From Nitrosomonas sp. (GTDB taxonomy: Bacteria; Pseudomonadota; Gammaproteobacteria; Burkholderiales; Nitrosomonadaceae), in assembly GCA_021774205.1 (NCBI GenBank), contig JAJFJI010000215.1, positions 1-8,735 of the forward strand: a stretch of 8,735 nucleotides of DNA. The letters are read 5' to 3'. The position numbers were made by a program, and so were the translations under genes. Of the stretch, positions 5,477 through 8,735 are shown one piece after another; the stretch's first letter is position 1, and every line of letters begins with the position of its first letter. Under the pieces are notes generated by a model, which saw only the letters and a list, made by a program, of their open reading frames with translations, did not search any database and was not told the origin of the DNA.

Positions 5477-6211
5477 ATGAATACAATAATTATGCGTTTC
5501 ATTATCTTGGGACTGTCTGTTATATTTTTTACCTTATCAGTGATTATTACATTTAAGGCACTAGGACTTCCCTCTCAGAAAATTTCTTTTCAAGACGAGT
5601 GGGAAGACGTAACGCCTGAGTCAGACGGTGTGGTAAAAAAATTGGCCGAAAATCAGGATGCCAGCACAGCCCTGGTTGCAGATTTACAGGCGACCATTGC
5701 CCGGCTTGAGGATCAACTCACAACAAAAGAACAGGTCCCTGAAGATATTGTAACTACCGATGATGAAAACAGGCCAATAGAGGAAGAGAAGACCCTTGAA
5801 AGCGATCAAACTAACGAGGGTGAAAACAGGCCTCGGACCTTGGCGGTCTTTGGTGGAGGGACGTTTAGTTCTGGGGGGGATGTCATCAATGACATTGATT
5901 TTTCTATGGTAGAAAGTTTGGTTAAAGAAATATCAGCATCTCCTGGCAGCCGCGTCATAATAGAAGGTCATACCGACAATACTCGGATAAGATCTTTCCC
6001 GGGTATGAGGTACACGGACAATATGGGCTTGTCATTACTCAGAGCAAGGGCCATTGCGAATATATTGGTCCGTCATGGTATATCACTCGACCAAATGTCA
6101 GTAATTGGTTATGGGGACACCCGTCCGATAGACGTCAACTATTCAGAAGAGGGTAGAGCAAAAAACCGCAGGGTTGAGGTAAAGCTTGTACCTGAAGAAG
6201 GGGAGAATTAG
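5477..6211 (+). CDS. Membrane-anchored OmpA-family peptidoglycan-binding protein
   Basis: A 244-residue protein with one N-terminal membrane helix (about 8-28), no lipobox and no cysteine, so it is probably held in the inner membrane with the rest in the periplasm. Residues 50-82 look like a short coiled coil, followed by an acidic linker (88-118) in which ENRP occurs twice. The OmpA_C domain covers about 122-237. Visible motifs are EGHTDN (163-168), NMGLSLLRARA (182-192), GYGDTRP (211-217) and GRAKNRRVEV (226-235). Asp167 and Arg189 match the two residues that hold diaminopimelate in OmpA-type domains, so peptidoglycan binding is likely intact. The loop after HTDN is longer than usual. There is no clear Shine-Dalgarno sequence before the ATG, and a second ATG lies at codon 6. 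The ATPase gene begins 5 nt after its stop, implying one operon and probably a shared complex. MotB- or TolR-like roles are alternatives, but no channel partner is seen here. Confidence 0.85.
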   Translation: MNTIIMRFIILGLSVIFFTLSVIITFKALGLPSQKISFQDEWEDVTPESDGVVKKLAENQDASTALVADLQATIARLEDQLTTKEQVPEDIVTTDDENRPIEEEKTLESDQTNEGENRPRTLAVFGGGTFSSGGDVINDIDFSMVESLVKEISASPGSRVIIEGHTDNTRIRSFPGMRYTDNMGLSLLRARAIANILVRHGISLDQMSVIGYGDTRPIDVNYSEEGRAKNRRVEVKLVPEEGEN

Positions 6212-6216
6212 TACAT

Positions 6217-7419
6217 ATGTATACAAAGCACTTTGGCCTCAATAAACTCCCATTCGAGAATGTGCCGGACCCGCTGTTTTTTTATGACAAAGGGAATTAT
6301 TTTCGTATACGTAAACAGATATCCGGGTCTCTGCAGAGTGGTAGAGGTTTAATTGTTGTAACCGGACCGATCGGTTCTGGCAAGACAACCCTCAGCCAGA
6401 TGATAAAATCCGATTTTTCTGAAAATATCAGATTAATATGGATGGCTGAGCCGCCTGCAAACAGTACTGACCTCTATTTGTTTCTCGCCCAAGAACTTGG
6501 ATTGCAGCCATCGTCATCTGAGAAAACCTTTGTCATGAGGGACGTTAGAAATGCACTTTTAAAGGTCAATTCTGAAGGAAACAAGTGCCTAGTCATCTTA
6601 GATGAATCCCATTTGATGTCAGAAGATGTTATCAATGGCGTCCGTTTGCTGAACAATCTTGAAGAAGGACCAATTAAACTTATTCAGTTGTTGCTCCTGG
6701 GTCAAGAAGAATTCTTGGAAATGATAAACAAGCCAGAGATGGAACCGTTTAAACAGCGAATCGCTACACTCGAAACGCTGGGGAAGTTGGATATCAATGG
6801 AATTCGTAAATATGTTTCGCATCGCATTCAAGTGGCCGGCGGTACTCCCGCTCTCATTTCAGATACGGGATGGGAGGCACTCTCGATTGCATTTAATGTC
6901 GGTGGAACACCGCGCATGATCAACGCGTTGTGTGACAGATCATTTGACGTTGCTTATGAACAAAAAAAGCCAATCGTTGACGCACAGGATGTTTATGAGG
7001 CCACGCAGAGAATAGGATTGATAACAGATGTTTTTCATTACATTATTTCGCTGAAAGATAAAGAAAGAAAAAGTCAGGAATTACTTTCAGCAACCGATGA
7101 GTCGGTTCACGAAACAGCGCCGCGTACTAAGAAAGAACAATCCTCATCATCTATCGCCAGGGAAAAAGAACAGAGCTCACCGTCTAATACTAGGAAAGCA
7201 GGACAGAGACGTGAGGCGGCAAAAAACGAAGTCCCTGACATGTCCGGAATAAGGCTGGATGAGGCAGAACCTCTTTTCTCGGATCAAGAAGATTTGAAAC
7301 TTCCCGTTAGGTTGCTGTTAGTGTCATTAGTTACGTTTACATTAAGTATCCTATTCTTTTGCCAGAAGGCCAAATCCACTGGATCTCTTGGCTGTCTTAC
7401 AGACTTACTTGGTTTATAG
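6217..7419 (+). CDS. ExeA/GspA-type AAA+ ATPase with one C-terminal membrane helix
   Basis: A 400-residue ATPase of the ExeA/GspA/MshM group, which powers assembly of secretion or pilus machinery across the cell wall. The characteristic start MYTKHFGLNKLPFENVPDP is present. Walker A is GPIGSGKTT (50-58), Walker B is CLVILDESH (124-132), sensor 1 is near LLLLGQEE (158-165), an arginine-finger-like residue is Arg181 in FKQRI, and sensor 2 is GTPR (230-233). Residues 285-345 form a charged, Ser/Gln-rich linker in which KEQSS recurs. One membrane helix follows at about 364-382, then only 18 residues. Typical ExeA proteins continue into a periplasmic peptidoglycan-binding domain, which is missing here; the neighbouring OmpA-like protein may supply it. 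AAGGGGAGA about 11 nt upstream serves as ribosome site and overlaps the end of the preceding gene, so coupling is likely. A frameshift loss of the C-terminus is possible. Confidence 0.85.
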   Translation: MYTKHFGLNKLPFENVPDPLFFYDKGNYFRIRKQISGSLQSGRGLIVVTGPIGSGKTTLSQMIKSDFSENIRLIWMAEPPANSTDLYLFLAQELGLQPSSSEKTFVMRDVRNALLKVNSEGNKCLVILDESHLMSEDVINGVRLLNNLEEGPIKLIQLLLLGQEEFLEMINKPEMEPFKQRIATLETLGKLDINGIRKYVSHRIQVAGGTPALISDTGWEALSIAFNVGGTPRMINALCDRSFDVAYEQKKPIVDAQDVYEATQRIGLITDVFHYIISLKDKERKSQELLSATDESVHETAPRTKKEQSSSSIAREKEQSSPSNTRKAGQRREAAKNEVPDMSGIRLDEAEPLFSDQEDLKLPVRLLLVSLVTFTLSILFFCQKAKSTGSLGCLTDLLGL

Positions 7420-7582
7420 CGTACTTCTCAATCCTTTTGTGGAGTTGAATTCGCCAGCCAAAGCCATTTGAATCGCACCAAGCAGGTTATGAGATCTTCG
7501 GATTTTTCCAGTGTGGTTCGCTTGCATTTTCAATTCGGATAGCATAAACAGTAACGATTCTGAAGGATTTTTCTCATTTTAT
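7420..7582. other. Short spacer after the ATPase gene
   Basis: This stretch has no gene I can assign. From within the end of the ATPase gene, one alternative frame stays open for 36 codons across the stop (to about 7471) and reads PLDLLAVLQTYLVYSVLL, a protein-like hydrophobic run. This could be the remains of a longer ATPase C-terminus or a chance reading. Confidence 0.3.
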
Positions 7583-7616
7583 ACGAAGGGGCATTTTAGC
7601 TACCCTTCGTCTTTTA
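7583..7616 (+). terminator. Rho-independent terminator candidate between convergent genes
   Basis: ACGAAGGG (7583-7590) and CCCTTCGT (7603-7610) make a perfect 8-bp stem with a 12-nt loop, followed by CTTTTATTT on the plus strand. It would end the ompA-like/exeA-like transcript about 165 nt after the ATPase stop. It also lies 57 nt beyond the stop of the leftward ankyrin gene, but the minus-strand side after the stem is A-rich, so it should work mainly for plus-strand transcripts. Confidence 0.55.
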
Positions 7617-7666
7617 TTTGGTCCAAGTTACTGGTGGTTAATCGTGCCATTTCACTTTTCTATTTC

Positions 7667-8735
7667 CTATCCCGTTGTTGCTACTTTGAGTAGCTCCGTA
7701 ATGGAAGGATCTTTTGTCATCTCCAGCGCAGTTTTTCCGGTGTTGCTCTTCATATCCGGATTTGCGCCATTTGCCAGCAATATTTTCACTGCAGCTTCAT
7801 GGCCATGAAGCGCAGCCCACATCAGTGCTGTAACGCCATCTTCGTTTTTTAGGTCAATTTTTGCACCTTTATTTAGTAAAAGATTAATAATTTTTGGATA
7901 ACCATTCTGTGCAGCCAGGATCAGGGGAGTAAATCCATTTTTAGCTTGCAGGTCAGCATTTGCACCTTTCTCCAGCAACATTTCAACAATTTCTTGATGA
8001 CCATGTAGTGCGGCCAGGGTTAGTGCGCTGGCGCCATTATTGTCTTGTAAATCAGTCTCAGCACCTTCTTCTAATAATGTTTTGACGGCTGCTGTATGTC
8101 CGTTTTGAGACGCAATAATTAAAGCCGTGTTGTTGTTTAATGCGTGCAGGTTGATAGGGACATTTTTGGCTAATAATGTCTCTATAATTGTTGCATGTCC
8201 ATTGCGAGCAGCCATGTATAGTGCAGTGGTGTTGTCTGCAGCCTGTATCTCAACTTTGGCATTTTTCGCAAGTAGACTATCGACAATTGCCGCGTGACCT
8301 TCCAGTGAAGCGACCATGAGCGCGGTTACACCTTCTTTAGTTTGCAAGTTGACATCGGCACTTTTTTCTAATAATACGTCGATAATGGCTGCATAACCAG
8401 CTGATGCGGCGAGTATTAATGCGGTAATGCCGTCATTAGTTTGAAGATCAATGTTGGCGTCTTTTTTTAATAATTCGGTAACAATTGCTTCATGGCCATT
8501 CTTGGCGGCTAATATTAGTGCAGTCGTGCCACCGACGTTTTGCAGATTGGGCTTGGCGTTTTTATCAAGCAACGCGTTAACAATATCAGTATGGCCATAT
8601 TGTGAAGCAACCATGAGCGCGGTAAAGCCCTTATCATTTTGCCAATCAGGATTGATGTCTTTTGCTAATAATTCCTCGACCGTTGCTGTTTTTCCAGAGA
8701 AAGCGGATTTAAGTAATTCCATCTGGTCATCGGCA
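7667..8735 (-). CDS. Ankyrin-repeat protein, 5' end outside the window
   Basis: Ankyrin repeats are protein-binding scaffolds of paired helices and a beta-turn. Reading leftward from the right edge the frame is open: ADDQ precedes the first in-window Met (8722), and that Met has no ribosome site, so the true start probably lies outside. ADDQ could be the mature start after signal-peptide cleavage, which would place the protein in the periplasm, but this is inference. Counted from that Met, an N-terminal capping repeat (1-29) is followed by nine repeats of exactly 33 residues (30-326), each with the pattern xxGxTALxxAxxxGHxxIVxxLLxxxAxxxLQx, and a C-terminal capping segment (327-351) ending LLKVATTG. 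No other domain is visible, so it appears to be a pure interaction module. It converges on the ATPase operon and has no obvious functional link to it. Confidence 0.88.
   Translation of the reverse strand, partial: ADDQMELLKSAFSGKTATVEELLAKDINPDWQNDKGFTALMVASQYGHTDIVNALLDKNAKPNLQNVGGTTALILAAKNGHEAIVTELLKKDANIDLQTNDGITALILAASAGYAAIIDVLLEKSADVNLQTKEGVTALMVASLEGHAAIVDSLLAKNAKVEIQAADNTTALYMAARNGHATIIETLLAKNVPINLHALNNNTALIIASQNGHTAAVKTLLEEGAETDLQDNNGASALTLAALHGHQEIVEMLLEKGANADLQAKNGFTPLILAAQNGYPKIINLLLNKGAKIDLKNEDGVTALMWAALHGHEAAVKILLANGANPDMKSNTGKTALEMTKDPSITELLKVATTG
7745..8635 (-). repeat. Nine tandem 99-bp imperfect repeats encoding ankyrin units
   Basis: The coding sequence for residues 30-326 of the ankyrin protein consists of nine head-to-tail 99-bp units with no insertion or deletion between them. 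The units differ clearly in DNA sequence while keeping the TAL, GH and LL positions, which indicates old duplication under protein-level selection rather than very recent expansion. Confidence 0.85.

Noticed and set aside
7511..7693. 60-codon plus-strand frame
   Set aside because: It crosses the terminator hairpin and the end of the ankyrin gene and has no domain-like content or ribosome site.
7745..8635. CRISPR-like array suggested by regular spacing
   Set aside because: The 99-bp period is a coding repeat for 33-residue ankyrin units; there are no identical short repeats with unique spacers.

Overview
The window looks like an accessory segment of a proteobacterial chromosome, most likely beta- or gammaproteobacterial. 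The left edge holds the first codons of a leftward gene that reads like the N-terminal membrane domain of the DNA translocase FtsK. The rest consists of envelope-type genes: two predicted lipoprotein alpha/beta hydrolases, an inner-membrane OmpA-domain protein and an ExeA/GspA-type AAA+ ATPase. Assignment to a genus is not supportable; an ammonia-oxidiser-like betaproteobacterium is only a guess from the FtsK N-terminus and the mixed base composition.

Layout. (1) 1-138, minus: 5' part of ftsK. (2) 139-440: non-coding, with nested dyads. (3) 441-2673: a GC-rich lipoprotein hydrolase gene (893-2194) lying between two decayed, same-direction remnants of an IS91-like (Y2/HUH) transposase C-terminus (441-607 and 2262-2673). 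Stop codons, frameshifts and, in the left copy, a deletion of about 100 bases show both copies are dead. The arrangement suggests old capture of the hydrolase by one-ended or paired IS91 movement. (4) 2949-4880: a second, larger lipoprotein hydrolase with an unrecognised N-terminal half and a PGAP1/lipase-like C-terminal half. (5) 4881-5476: about 600 AT-rich non-coding bases with an extended -10 promoter candidate, four copies of TGCAAATG and a nested perfect palindrome. (6) 5477-7419: a two-gene operon of a membrane-anchored OmpA-like peptidoglycan-binding protein followed 5 nt later by an ExeA-like ATPase that ends shortly after its single membrane helix. (7) 7583-7616: terminator-like hairpin. 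(8) 7667-8735, minus: an ankyrin-repeat protein whose 5' end lies outside the window.

How the genes may work together. The best candidate for an unusual system is the OmpA-like/ExeA-like pair. Classical ExeA carries ATPase, membrane helix and periplasmic peptidoglycan-binding domain in one chain. Here the ATPase lacks the periplasmic domain, and a peptidoglycan-binding OmpA domain sits on the preceding, probably co-transcribed gene. This could be a split version of a cell-wall remodelling or secretin-assembly motor. The two hydrolases are both predicted outer-membrane lipoproteins but differ in composition and domain layout, and nothing in the sequence ties them to one pathway. The IS91 remnants and the changes in base composition suggest that the region next to ftsK accumulates foreign DNA.
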